Positions 16,015 to 23,274 of a DNA stretch of 64,000 bases are shown piece by piece. This stretch comes from Anaerococcus sp. Marseille-P3915 (GTDB lineage: Bacteria; Bacillota; Clostridia; Tissierellales; Peptoniphilaceae). The stretch spans positions 456,639 to 520,638 of the forward strand of contig NZ_LT984888.1 of assembly GCF_900258475.1 (NCBI RefSeq), given 5' to 3'. Numbering within the stretch: the stretch's first letter is position 1; the number at the start of each line of letters is the position of its first letter. The notes under the pieces were generated by a model. The model searched no databases. It saw nothing but the letters and a program-made list of their open reading frames with translations, and was not told the origin of the DNA. The translations under genes were made by a program, and so were the position numbers.

Positions 16015-16075
16015 GGCTCTTTGTAAAATCGTGTTGGTAGAAGTAGACGATTTTTCTACCAACACGATTTTTAAT
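16015..16075. repeat. Solo end of an ISL3-family element
   Basis: GGCTCTTTGTAAAATCGTGT at 16015 matches the terminus of the intact IS at 889. It is followed by a hairpin pairing AAATCGTGTTGGTAGAA with TTCTACCAACACGATTT (16026-16071), like the right-end hairpin at 2312-2356. No transposase remains. It may be a remnant of an older insertion whose removal created the chimeric relic next to it. Confidence 0.65.
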
Positions 16076-16480
16076 TTATTATAGAATTGATTTCTTTTAA
16101 AATCATAAAAGCACCTATTTCAACACTTTTATAGCTTGTTATTCTATTTTCTTGTAGAATATCAATTAAATTATTCATGTTAGAATATGACAAATGGTTT
16201 TCTGGCTCTTCAATTAAAATTATTTTATCTTTATTTGTATTAATATTATTTAAAGCAAGCTCAGTTTTTAATAAGCATTGTAGCCCTCTACCATCATTGG
16301 AATATGGAATACTATCAAATTCTGTTATCATACTTGATTCCCATTGACTTATATTCAATAATATCTCCAATATCACATTGAAAATACTCACAAATCTTTC
16401 CTAATATTTATAGACTTACATTTTCGTCTCTTCCTATTTTTGCTATTGTCTTTGGTGTTGTTGGGATTGAACATTGTAAG
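16074..16480 (-). pseudogene. Chimeric relic: XRE regulator fused to an OLD/AAA ATPase fragment
   Basis: Read on the minus strand, the first part (IPTTPKTIAKIGRDENVSL, stop, then LGKICEYFQCDIGDIL) is the C-terminal half of a Cro/CI-type regulator with one stop codon. It continues in frame into IPYSNDGRGLQCLLKTELAL and IILIEEPENHLSYSNMNNLI, the signature and Walker B region of OLD-family ATP-dependent nucleases. The tail after that is not typical of the family and runs into IS-end sequence. Neither protein is complete, so a deletion joined two genes and the product is unlikely to work. Confidence 0.65.
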
Positions 16481-16796
16481 TCTGTTTTTTTCATATTTTT
16501 ATATATTAATAATTTCCATAATTTGTTATATGAAAATCCCATATCATTTTTCAATTCTATATTTTACCTTTGTTATCAATGCTTGTTTTTACTTGACCAA
16601 ATATTTTAACAAAATCTCCTTTCTTCATATTCTCTAAATCTTTTGTCTTATATCCATAGGCTGGATAATTACCAAGTAATATATTTAGATTTAAACCCAC
16701 AAAGCAAAAAGTAAAAATGAAGTAAATTCGAAGTGAGATTAATTTGAAAACTGGATAAACAAGATTAACAGATATTATATTAAAACAATATTTCTC
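16481..16796 (-). other. Stretch without an intact gene; possible protein relic
   Basis: The minus strand around 16565-16700 reads LLGNYPAYGYKTKDLENMKK then GDFVKIFGQVKTSIDNKGK, which looks protein-like, but it has no start in context and no continuation. I do not recognise the family. The rest is AT-rich with no signal that I can support. Confidence 0.3.
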
Positions 16797-17045
16797 CGGT
16801 ACTGGGACTGGGAAGGGACTAAAAATTTGAAAACGTCCTATAATTAGGTGGATTTAGTTATATTAGAAGAAATAAAATCTAGTATTCTGAATGGGCTTGA
16901 AAATCACGGAGTGATTTTCAAGTTTGATAGCGACCCACTCAAATGGTACTGGGAGTAAAAAGAATAAATTGAATAATTCTTCCAAGTACTTTACATGAGG
17001 ACAAAAAATTAGACCGTAGTTTAAAAACTGCGGTCTTTTTGTGTA
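16797..17045 (+). repeat. R-block copy 4 with terminator hairpin
   Basis: Holds the GGTACTGGGACTGGGAAGGG variant of the block start (16797), shared with 22497. A second start follows: CTGAATGGGCTTGAAAATCAC (given here as two pieces CTGAATGG and GCTTGAAAATCAC), a palindrome, then TACTGGGAGTAAAAA (16947-16961) and the hairpin GACCGTAG..CTGCGGTC with a T run (17012-17040). No mobC relic follows. It separates the copper/relic segment from the MerR gene. Confidence 0.7.
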
Positions 17046-17210
17046 CATATTTTATATAACTTAGCAAACAAATAAATAATGCGACAATAAAATGCCGGTT
17101 TGAGTGTCGGTTTGAATAAGAATTAACAGAAAAAAACAAACACTTCGTAAAAATGTTGAGCTATAGTTTTGCTTTATAGATAAGTGGGAATTTTATATAA
17201 TATATAGGGC

Positions 17211-17241
17211 TTGACATGTACGTTGGGGACCGTGTTATCCT
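17211..17241 (+). promoter_or_regulatory. MerR-type promoter with 19-bp spacer
   Basis: TTGACA (17211-17216) and TATCCT (17236-17241) are 19 bp apart, the overlong spacing typical of promoters activated by MerR-family proteins. The spacer carries a partial dyad (ACGTTGGGGACCGT). This suggests that the downstream MerR gene controls itself. Confidence 0.6.
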
Positions 17242-17264
17242 TTAATCAAAGGAGGTAGATAATC

Positions 17265-18113
17265 ATGTTAAGAAGTGAAATTCAAAAAGAAACGGGACTA
17301 ACTAGGAAGGCAATAGAGTATTATGAGGAAAAAGGACTTATCCATCCTCAGAAATCTGAGAATGGTTATAGAGACTATAGTACTAAGGATTTAGAAATTC
17401 TGAAAAAGGTATCTATATTTAGAAAATTGGGAATGAGTATCTCAGATATTTATCAGTGTATATCGTCAGGTGGCCATACTCTGTCTTCTGTTTTAAGGGA
17501 AAAACAACATCAATTGGACCTTGATAGAAAAAGAAAAGCAATACTAGAAATGGTTTTTAAAGGTGAAAGTAATCAACTTATCAATGATAAAATTTCATTA
17601 CTTGAGGCGGAAGAAACTATCTATGAAAAACTAGAAATTGCTTTTCCAGGATATTTTGGACAAATGTTATTTGCTGCTTATCAACCATTTCTAAATGAAC
17701 CACTAGAAAATGATGGTAAGAATTCTTTTTACAAATATATAGATTATCTTGATAGGCTTCCTTCGTTTGAATTAACTGCAAAAGAGAAAAAATATATTGA
17801 GAAGATTAGCTCACCCTTTGTTATGAAAACCTTAAAGGATTTAAATCAGGCTAAACTCGATGCTGTTGAAAATCTAGAAAAGTGGATGAAAGATAATGAA
17901 GATGCAATCTCTTCGTATGAAACCTATAAAAATAGTGAAGAGTATCAAAATAGCTTGATGAAACAGATCCAGGATAAGCTTAAAAACTTTATGAAGGAAA
18001 ATCAATATTATGAAATAGCAATTCCACTTATTAGAAAATTTAGCAAGTCCTATGATAATTACTATAAGAAGCTCCTAAAGGCAAATGAACAGTATCTAAA
18101 TAATAAATATTAA
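17265..18113 (+). CDS. MerR-family transcriptional regulator
   Basis: A 282-residue regulator. The N-terminal winged helix (IQKETGLTRKAIEYYEEKGL, then GYRDYSTKDLEILKKVSIFR) is typical of MerR proteins, followed by a dimerisation helix (about 75-115). The remaining ~165 residues form a helical effector domain without the Cys pattern of metal sensors, so a drug or small-molecule ligand is more likely. A strong AAAGGAGGT site precedes the ATG. No obvious target gene (for example an efflux pump) is adjacent: it is flanked by R-block copies and its own terminator. It is either an orphan or self-regulating only. Confidence 0.88.
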   Translation: MLRSEIQKETGLTRKAIEYYEEKGLIHPQKSENGYRDYSTKDLEILKKVSIFRKLGMSISDIYQCISSGGHTLSSVLREKQHQLDLDRKRKAILEMVFKGESNQLINDKISLLEAEETIYEKLEIAFPGYFGQMLFAAYQPFLNEPLENDGKNSFYKYIDYLDRLPSFELTAKEKKYIEKISSPFVMKTLKDLNQAKLDAVENLEKWMKDNEDAISSYETYKNSEEYQNSLMKQIQDKLKNFMKENQYYEIAIPLIRKFSKSYDNYYKKLLKANEQYLNNKY

Positions 18114-18124
18114 TAATAATAGGT

Positions 18125-18164
18125 AAGCACTTACTTATATTAAATACTAAGTAGGTGCTTTTTC
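18125..18164 (+). terminator. Terminator of the MerR gene
   Basis: Stem AAGCACTTACTTA / TAAGTAGGTGCTT followed by TTTTC. Confidence 0.8.
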
Positions 18165-18249
18165 TATACCCTAATGTAGAGAGCTTCAGGGTTAAGAGTA
18201 ATAGTTCAATTTTATCAAAGACGGTTAAAAACTAGACATGTATTGAGGA

Positions 18250-18372
18250 TATGAGATAGGGACGGGACTAAATGAGAAAATTTATAAAGAAGAGTAAACC
18301 GAATAATAGTTCCTAGTGGTTTACATTTGGTCAAAAAATTAGACCGTAGTTTTAAGCTGCGGTCTTTTGTGT
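18250..18372 (+). repeat. R-block copy 5 (core only)
   Basis: Contains GGGACGGGACTAAA, then AATAATAGTTCC..TAGTGGTTTACATTTGG and the hairpin GACCGTAG..CTGCGGTC plus T run (18342-18368), closely matching copy 3. The mobC part is absent. The rest of 18114-18526 holds only a TATAAT (18473-18478) that probably drives the next gene. Confidence 0.68.
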
Positions 18373-18526
18373 GTATAAGTTTTAGGCAAGATGTGATACG
18401 AGTTTAGACATGATTTAAAGAAATTTAAAGAAATTAACAATCTTAGACCTGTAAGAAGTTTTTAAAATATGATATAATATAATTAATTGAAATGCCTATT
18501 TTTAAAATTACAAGGGAGAGGAATTT

Positions 18527-18745
18527 ATGCAAAACTTTGGCAAAATTATTTTTAAAATAGACCAAGTTTTAGAAGAAAAAAATATAAGCAAAAACAAATT
18601 AGAAAAAGAAGCGAATCTTCAAAGGACGCAACTTAATTCTTATTGTAATAACAAGGTTAAAAGAATTGACTTAGAAACTATAGCAAAGATTTGTTATGTT
18701 CTTGAGTGTAAGGTTGAAGATATAGTGGAGTATTTAGGTGATTAA
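18527..18745 (+). CDS. Small XRE-family regulator (HTH) next to restriction-modification relics
   Basis: A 72-residue Cro/CI-type helix-turn-helix protein (KNKLEKEANLQRTQLNSYCN, then IDLETIAKICYVLECKVEDI). It covers essentially only the HTH domain, as in controller proteins of restriction-modification systems. A TATAAT at 18473-18478 and AGGGAGAGG precede the ATG. The methyltransferase relic starts two bases after its stop, so it once led the R-M operon. It is intact, though its presumed targets are dead. Confidence 0.85.
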   Translation: MQNFGKIIFKIDQVLEEKNISKNKLEKEANLQRTQLNSYCNNKVKRIDLETIAKICYVLECKVEDIVEYLGD

Positions 18746-18747
18746 TA

Positions 18748-18996
18748 ATGTTTAAATAAATAGATCTATTCGCTGGAATAGGTGTATTTAAGCTTGGTTT
18801 TGTTCAAGCATTTGGTAATGATATAGAAACAGTTTTTGTATCCGAATGGGATAAGAAAGCTCAAGAAATATATATAGCTAATTTTGGAGAAAAACCTAAA
18901 ATTTTTGGGGATATAACAAAAATCGATGAAATTGATATACCTATCCATGATATATTATTAGATGTATTTTATTTCCAAGAAAGGGAAAATAATTGA
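18748..18996 (+). pseudogene. C5-cytosine DNA methyltransferase, N-terminal relic
   Basis: Reads MFK, stop (TAA 18757), IDLFAGIGVFKLGFVQAFG, then VFVSEWDKKAQEIYIANFGE and IPIHDILL. These are motifs I-III of C5 methyltransferases, which bind AdoMet. The gene breaks off just before the catalytic PCQ motif and ends in unrelated residues at TGA 18994. It therefore lacks the catalytic Cys and the target-recognition domain. It would have protected the host from the HpaII-type enzyme encoded downstream. Confidence 0.85.
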
Positions 18997-19022
18997 ATTT
19001 ACAAAATATACGAAGAAATTAG

Positions 19023-19772
19023 ACAAGAGAAGAAACAATTATTGCATTTTATGTATATTGCATTATTCCGTTTGAAAGTAGCAGCAAAACGAATCCGACT
19101 GTATTTCATTATTCAAACTTAATCTCAAGAACCCCATCTGCACTGAATATGAAGATTGGGAATATTGGGCGCCTTGATCCTTATTTAAAAAAGAAGGGAA
19201 TTACAGGTTTAACTCATGGAGCAAAAATGGAAGAAGTTGTTTGGGATGAGTTTAATAGTGATAGAGAAGGACTTGTATATGAAGCAGAAAAAATAATTGA
19301 TAAGTTGTCAGATAAATCAGTTGAGGATGTATATCTAAAATCTTATGAGATAGATTATTCAAGTGAATATAAAAGAAGGCTAGTAAAAACTAGAATTAAC
19401 CAAGGATTCTTCCGCTCTTCTGTTTTATCAGCCTATAACAATACTTGTGCAATTACAAATATAAAAATTAATGAATTTCTGGTAGCAAGCCATATAAAGC
19501 CTTGGGCAGTAGATAAAAAAAATAGATTAAATCCACATAATGGAATATGTTTAAATTCTATTCACGATAAAGCTTTTGATAAAGGTTTAATAACTATAGA
19601 TAATAAATTTAGAATTATTATATCCAGTAGGCTGAAAGAATACTATTCAAATAAGTTTATCGACGATGTATTTAAGAAATATGATTATCAGAAAATATTA
19701 ATTCCAAAAAAATTTAAACCATCTTCAGATTTTTTAGAATATCACAATGATGTTATATTCAAGGGTGTGTAA
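19023..19772 (+). pseudogene. HNH restriction-type endonuclease with in-frame amber codon
   Basis: The family's N-terminal segment is readable as TREETIIAFYVYCIIPFESS directly after TAG 19020, where relatives have Trp (WTREE). An internal ATG at 19149 opens 207 residues (MKIGNIGRLDPYLKKKGI..) with the nuclease motif ASHIKPW ... NPHNGICLN ... HDKAFDKG near the middle. The catalytic core is thus intact but the N-terminal ~50 residues are cut off by the amber codon, unless the internal ATG is used. It lies between the dead methyltransferase and the dead HpaII-type gene. It is a likely pseudogene; a shortened active form cannot be excluded. Confidence 0.7.
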
Positions 19773-19773
19773 T

Positions 19774-20794
19774 ATATTTTCTTCATGTATTTAATAACGT
19801 ATTTTCTAAAGACGACATTAAATTATATTTTCATATCATAAAGATTATCAGAGAGGAAATATCTGGAGAATTAACAGAATATACAACAGGAAACTTAATA
19901 GATATTTATATTAACGATAAAAAAATAAAATCAGTTGATAGAAATGAGTTTAAAAAAGAATCGGAGCAGCTTTTTGATGAAATTTGTAATGCAAAGGGTT
20001 CTGCATTTTAAATAGAAAAAACTGAGAATTTTATGAAAGGAATATCTTGTTATAAATTATCTGCACCTGCAAGAGATATAAGTGATATTACCATGAAAAT
20101 AGTTGATATAAATACAGGATATTCTCCAATAGTTGGATTTTAAATCAAATCAGAATTAGGTTCTTCGCCTACTTTATTGAATGCTGGAAAAACAACAAAT
20201 TTTATTTGTGAAATCATTCATGATAATCCCTTATTGGTAAAAGAAACTAAGGAAATTTACAAAGTTTCAAAAGGTAAAAGACACACTGATGTTAGGGGAA
20301 GAATTAAAAGCATAATTGAAGACAATGGACAAGTCGAATATATCGAGATGCAAAATCAAACTTTTTCTGATAATTTAGTGCTGATCGATAGTTCAATGGA
20401 TAATATTATTGCAGAAACTATTTTATATTTTTACAGGGATGGGATTAATAATTGCATAGATATGGTAAAGAAACTGGAACTTGAAGATCCAATGAACTAT
20501 GGAAATGTTAATGCCTATAGATATAAATTTAAAAAGTTTTACAGCAGGGCGTTAGGTATGAAACCAGCAACAGTTTTGGATGATATCGATGAAGCTGTTG
20601 AATGATAAATAATTGTAACTAAATAAGGGGATGTATTAGCATATCATATTTATAATCGAAATTATTTTGAAGAATATCTTCTTAAAATTACAAAATATGA
20701 AATAGCATCCACATCAAGACATGATTTTGGAGAAGTTTATAGTGAGGATGGAGAAGATTTTATTAAGTTAAATCTTCAAATTAGGTTTAGATAA
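19774..20794 (+). pseudogene. HpaII-type restriction endonuclease, decayed by nonsense codons
   Basis: One reading frame runs over about 1 kb and spells YFHIIKIIREEISG, KLSAPARDISDITMKI, IKSELGSSPTLLNAGKTTNF, NQTFSDNLVLIDSSMDNIIA, YHIYNRNYFEEYLLKITKYE and IKLNLQIRFR at the very end. This matches the order of conserved segments in HpaII-family (CCGG-cutting) type II enzymes. Stops interrupt it at 20009 (TAA), 20141 (TAA), 20603 (TGA), 20606 (TAA) and 20624 (TAA), yet no frameshift is apparent. The first ~50 residues are missing. The largest intact piece is 20177-20605. Confidence 0.75.
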
Positions 20795-20838
20795 AACTAT
20801 TTAAAAAAAATCAAGATAAATTTTAAAGGATAAGCGAT

Positions 20839-22449
20839 ATGTTGAAGAATTTGAAAAGTTATAAATATAAGCTACCTAAAACTAATGGTGGTATTGAAGA
20901 ACACACAACAAATAATAATTCAATAATTATTATAGGGGCAAATGGTAGTGGAAAAAGTAAATTAGGTGCCTGGATTGAAGGTGAGGATCTATTAGATGTT
21001 CATAGAATAGGAGCACAAAGAAATCTTAACTTTCAAAAAAATATACCCTTAAGCAATTATGATTACGCTAAAAATAGAATTTTTTTTGGAACTGATAATG
21101 AATATGCCATCGAAAATAAAGATAAGAGCTCTAGATGGGATTATGGAGAAGCATATACAACTAAACTTTTAAATGATTTTGATATAGTGTTAGCGGCATT
21201 AATTGCTTTATATAACAATGAGACGTCGAATTATTTTAATGATTGTAAAATAGCTGAAAAAAATAACTATACTAAACCTAACACTCCATTTACAGTTTTG
21301 GATAAGTTAATAAATATTTGGAATAGCATATTTCCACAAAGAACACTTATATTTGAAGATTCAAAGTTCTTTGCTTATGAAAGAAACAAACCAACTGAAA
21401 AGTATTCTGCAAATCAAATGAGCGATGGAGAAAGAGCTGTTTTATATTTAGCATCACAAGTTCTGGTTGTACCAGATAATAAGACTTTAATAATAGATGA
21501 ACCTGAATTGCATCTTCACAGCTCGATAATGAATGTTTTATGGGAACTGTTAGAGAACTATCGTCAAGATTGCTTGTTTATTTATATAACACATGATACA
21601 AATTTTGCTGCTTCTCATAAAAATTCAGAAAAGATATGGATAAAGAGTTATGATGGTGAAAATTGGGATTTAGAAAAAATAATTTTTAATGAATTACCAG
21701 AAAAGTTGCTATTTGATATTCTAGGGTCACGTAAAAATATTTTGTTTGTAGAAGGAGAAGAAAATAGTTTTGATAGTCAATTATACTCTATCTTATATCC
21801 TAACTATTTTATTATTCCTTGTGGAAGCTGTATGCAGGTGATTATGAGAACAAAATCCTTTAAATCAACTCAAAACATTCATAATAATAATGTTTATGGA
21901 ATAATTGACCGTGACTTTAGAACACAAGATGAAATAAATAAATTAGAAAAATATAATATTTACACACTAAAGGTTTCAGAAGTGGAGAATTTATTTATTA
22001 TAGAAGAACTAATCAGTTTTTTAGCAGATTATTTAGCCAAGAATTTTAATGATGTTTTTAGTAATATTAAAAATTATATTATTAAAGAAAGATTTGGTAA
22101 TCAAATTCGTAGTCAGGTTAAGAAAAATGTAATCTCTCAAATGAAATATGAATTATCTATGGTTGAAATCTCCGAGATTAATACAAAAGAAAGTTTTACT
22201 AATGCTATTGAAAATATTAATTTTGATAGTATTTATGAAGATACATTAAACTCATATGAAGAAGCATTGTTAAGTAATGATTATAAAAAAGTGTTAGAAA
22301 TGTTTAATGAAAAGGGATTATCTAAATCAATAGGTCGATATCTTGGTATTCAAAACAATGATTACTTAAATACTGTTATTTCTATCTTGAGAAATAAGGA
22401 ACAAACAGAAGTATTAGAGATATTCAAAAATTATGTACCTAAACTATAA
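20839..22449 (+). CDS. ABC-type ATPase fused to a TOPRIM/DUF4435 domain (single-chain PARIS-like candidate)
   Basis: A 536-residue protein. The N-terminal ATPase (AAA_21-like) has Walker A GANGSGKS (33-40), signature MSDGERAVLYLA (194-205), Walker B LIIDEPELHLH (D220/E221) and an H-loop ITHD. The C-terminal part carries TOPRIM-like acidic residues: Glu305 (ILFVEGEENSFD) and Asp357/Asp359 (GIIDRDFRTQDE), as in DUF4435/OLD nucleases. ATPase plus DUF4435 is the composition of PARIS (AriA/AriB), for which fused versions are known. It stands alone between a dead R-M system and an R-block, with AAAGGAT before the ATG. Assignment to PARIS rather than another OLD-like family is inference; a nuclease role is likely either way. 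Confidence 0.8.
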   Translation: MLKNLKSYKYKLPKTNGGIEEHTTNNNSIIIIGANGSGKSKLGAWIEGEDLLDVHRIGAQRNLNFQKNIPLSNYDYAKNRIFFGTDNEYAIENKDKSSRWDYGEAYTTKLLNDFDIVLAALIALYNNETSNYFNDCKIAEKNNYTKPNTPFTVLDKLINIWNSIFPQRTLIFEDSKFFAYERNKPTEKYSANQMSDGERAVLYLASQVLVVPDNKTLIIDEPELHLHSSIMNVLWELLENYRQDCLFIYITHDTNFAASHKNSEKIWIKSYDGENWDLEKIIFNELPEKLLFDILGSRKNILFVEGEENSFDSQLYSILYPNYFIIPCGSCMQVIMRTKSFKSTQNIHNNNVYGIIDRDFRTQDEINKLEKYNIYTLKVSEVENLFIIEELISFLADYLAKNFNDVFSNIKNYIIKERFGNQIRSQVKKNVISQMKYELSMVEISEINTKESFTNAIENINFDSIYEDTLNSYEEALLSNDYKKVLEMFNEKGLSKSIGRYLGIQNNDYLNTVISILRNKEQTEVLEIFKNYVPKL

Positions 22450-22494
22450 AATTAAAATGCAATATCAATTTAGCTCAAAACAATAATATTCTCT

Positions 22495-22560
22495 GTTACT
22501 GGTACTGGGACGGGACTAAAAATTTGAAAATGCTCTATAATTAGGTGGATGTTGTGATAA
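22495..22560 (+). repeat. R-block copy 6 (start only)
   Basis: GTTACTGGTACTGGGACGGG (22497) and the following ACTAAAAATTTGAAAA..CTATAATTAGGTGGAT closely match 16797-16860. It marks the right edge of the last cargo cassette. Confidence 0.6.
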
Positions 22561-22574
22561 TCTAAAAAATATAA

Positions 22575-22616
22575 AATTATACCAGCTTAGTTCTAAAGCT
22601 AAACTGGTATTTTTAA
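22575..22616 (+). terminator. Terminator downstream of the ATPase/TOPRIM gene
   Basis: Imperfect stem ATACCAGCTTAG / CTAAACTGGTAT followed by TTTTAATT. Confidence 0.65.
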
Positions 22617-22659
22617 TTAATTTTTATTACCTTGGGGATATATTTTAATTGACTAGGAG

Positions 22660-23150
22660 GCAGTATAAAAGATTTTTGGTCATATGATAAAGATTATGTT
22701 TTAAAAAGTTTAGATTCAAGAAAGGTTGGCTTAACAAGCAGGCAAGCTTCTGATAGGATTAATTCTTATGGTAAAAATGTTTTTGATTAGAGAAAATCGG
22801 CGTCTAAATTTATGATTTTTTTATCTCAATTTAAGAGCCCCATGAACTATGATTTTAATCTTTGCGGATATCTTGTAGATTTTTATGAAGGATTATTCAG
22901 ATGGGATTATTATCTTGATTATTATAATGAATTTTTCTTTTTTGAGCTATCGTCACGAAAGTAAGGCGAAGGAGGCTGTAAAAAACTCCTATCTTCTGTA
23001 AATGTTACATCTTCTGTCCTAAGCGATGGAGTTTTTGTTGAGATTGCTAATGCAGATTTGATTCTTGGTGATATTATTTGTGTAAAAACTGGTGATATGA
23101 TTCCTGCTGATTGTTTACTCCTTGAGGATAATTCTCTTTTATCGCTTTAA
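22660..23150 (+). pseudogene. Mg2+-type P-type ATPase (MgtA-like), N-terminal relic
   Basis: Pieces in frame read DFWSYDKDYVLKSLDSRKVG, LTSRQASDRINSYGKNVFD, stop, then FLSQFKSPMN; after a shift they continue as VNVTSSVLSDGVFVEIAN and LGDIICVKTGDMIPADCLLL. This is the cytoplasmic N-terminus and actuator region of MgtA/cation P-type ATPases. Internal stops (near 22788 and 22960), a frameshift and the loss of everything after the actuator domain show that it is dead. Its T-ended codon use resembles the core genes that follow, so it may be an old chromosomal gene at the island border. Confidence 0.75.
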
Positions 23151-23166
23151 CAAAGTTATCTAATAA

Positions 23167-23194
23167 TTGACAAGTGGAATTATAAATGTATAAT
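23167..23194 (+). promoter_or_regulatory. Promoter of the aspartokinase gene
   Basis: TTGACA (23167-23172), a 16-bp spacer and TATAAT (23189-23194). The leader of about 75 bases is too short and AT-rich for a lysine riboswitch, and none is seen. Confidence 0.7.
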
Positions 23195-23274
23195 TTTTTT
23201 AATTGCTTTATCATACTATTTGGATGTATGATTTTAATTTTGATTAAATTATTTTTTATATTAAGGGGAAGAAG

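Noticed and set aside
16440..16637. 65-residue hydrophobic open frame on the plus strand.
   Set aside because: It is the antisense of the XRE and adjacent relics; hydrophobicity comes from T-rich sequence and there is no ribosome site.
2885..18372. The recurring GACCGTAG..CTGCGGTC hairpin considered as an integron attC-like recombination site.
   Set aside because: It is followed by T runs and behaves like a rho-independent terminator; no integron integrase is present and the sites lack the R'/R'' core layout.
736..22660. CRISPR array, because of several evenly similar repeats.
   Set aside because: The repeats are 100-400 bp long, kilobases apart and separated by genes, with no short spacer pattern and no cas gene.
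23195..23274. Lysine riboswitch in front of aspartate kinase.
   Set aside because: The leader is only about 75 bases, AT-rich, and shows no L-box core or terminator/antiterminator pair.
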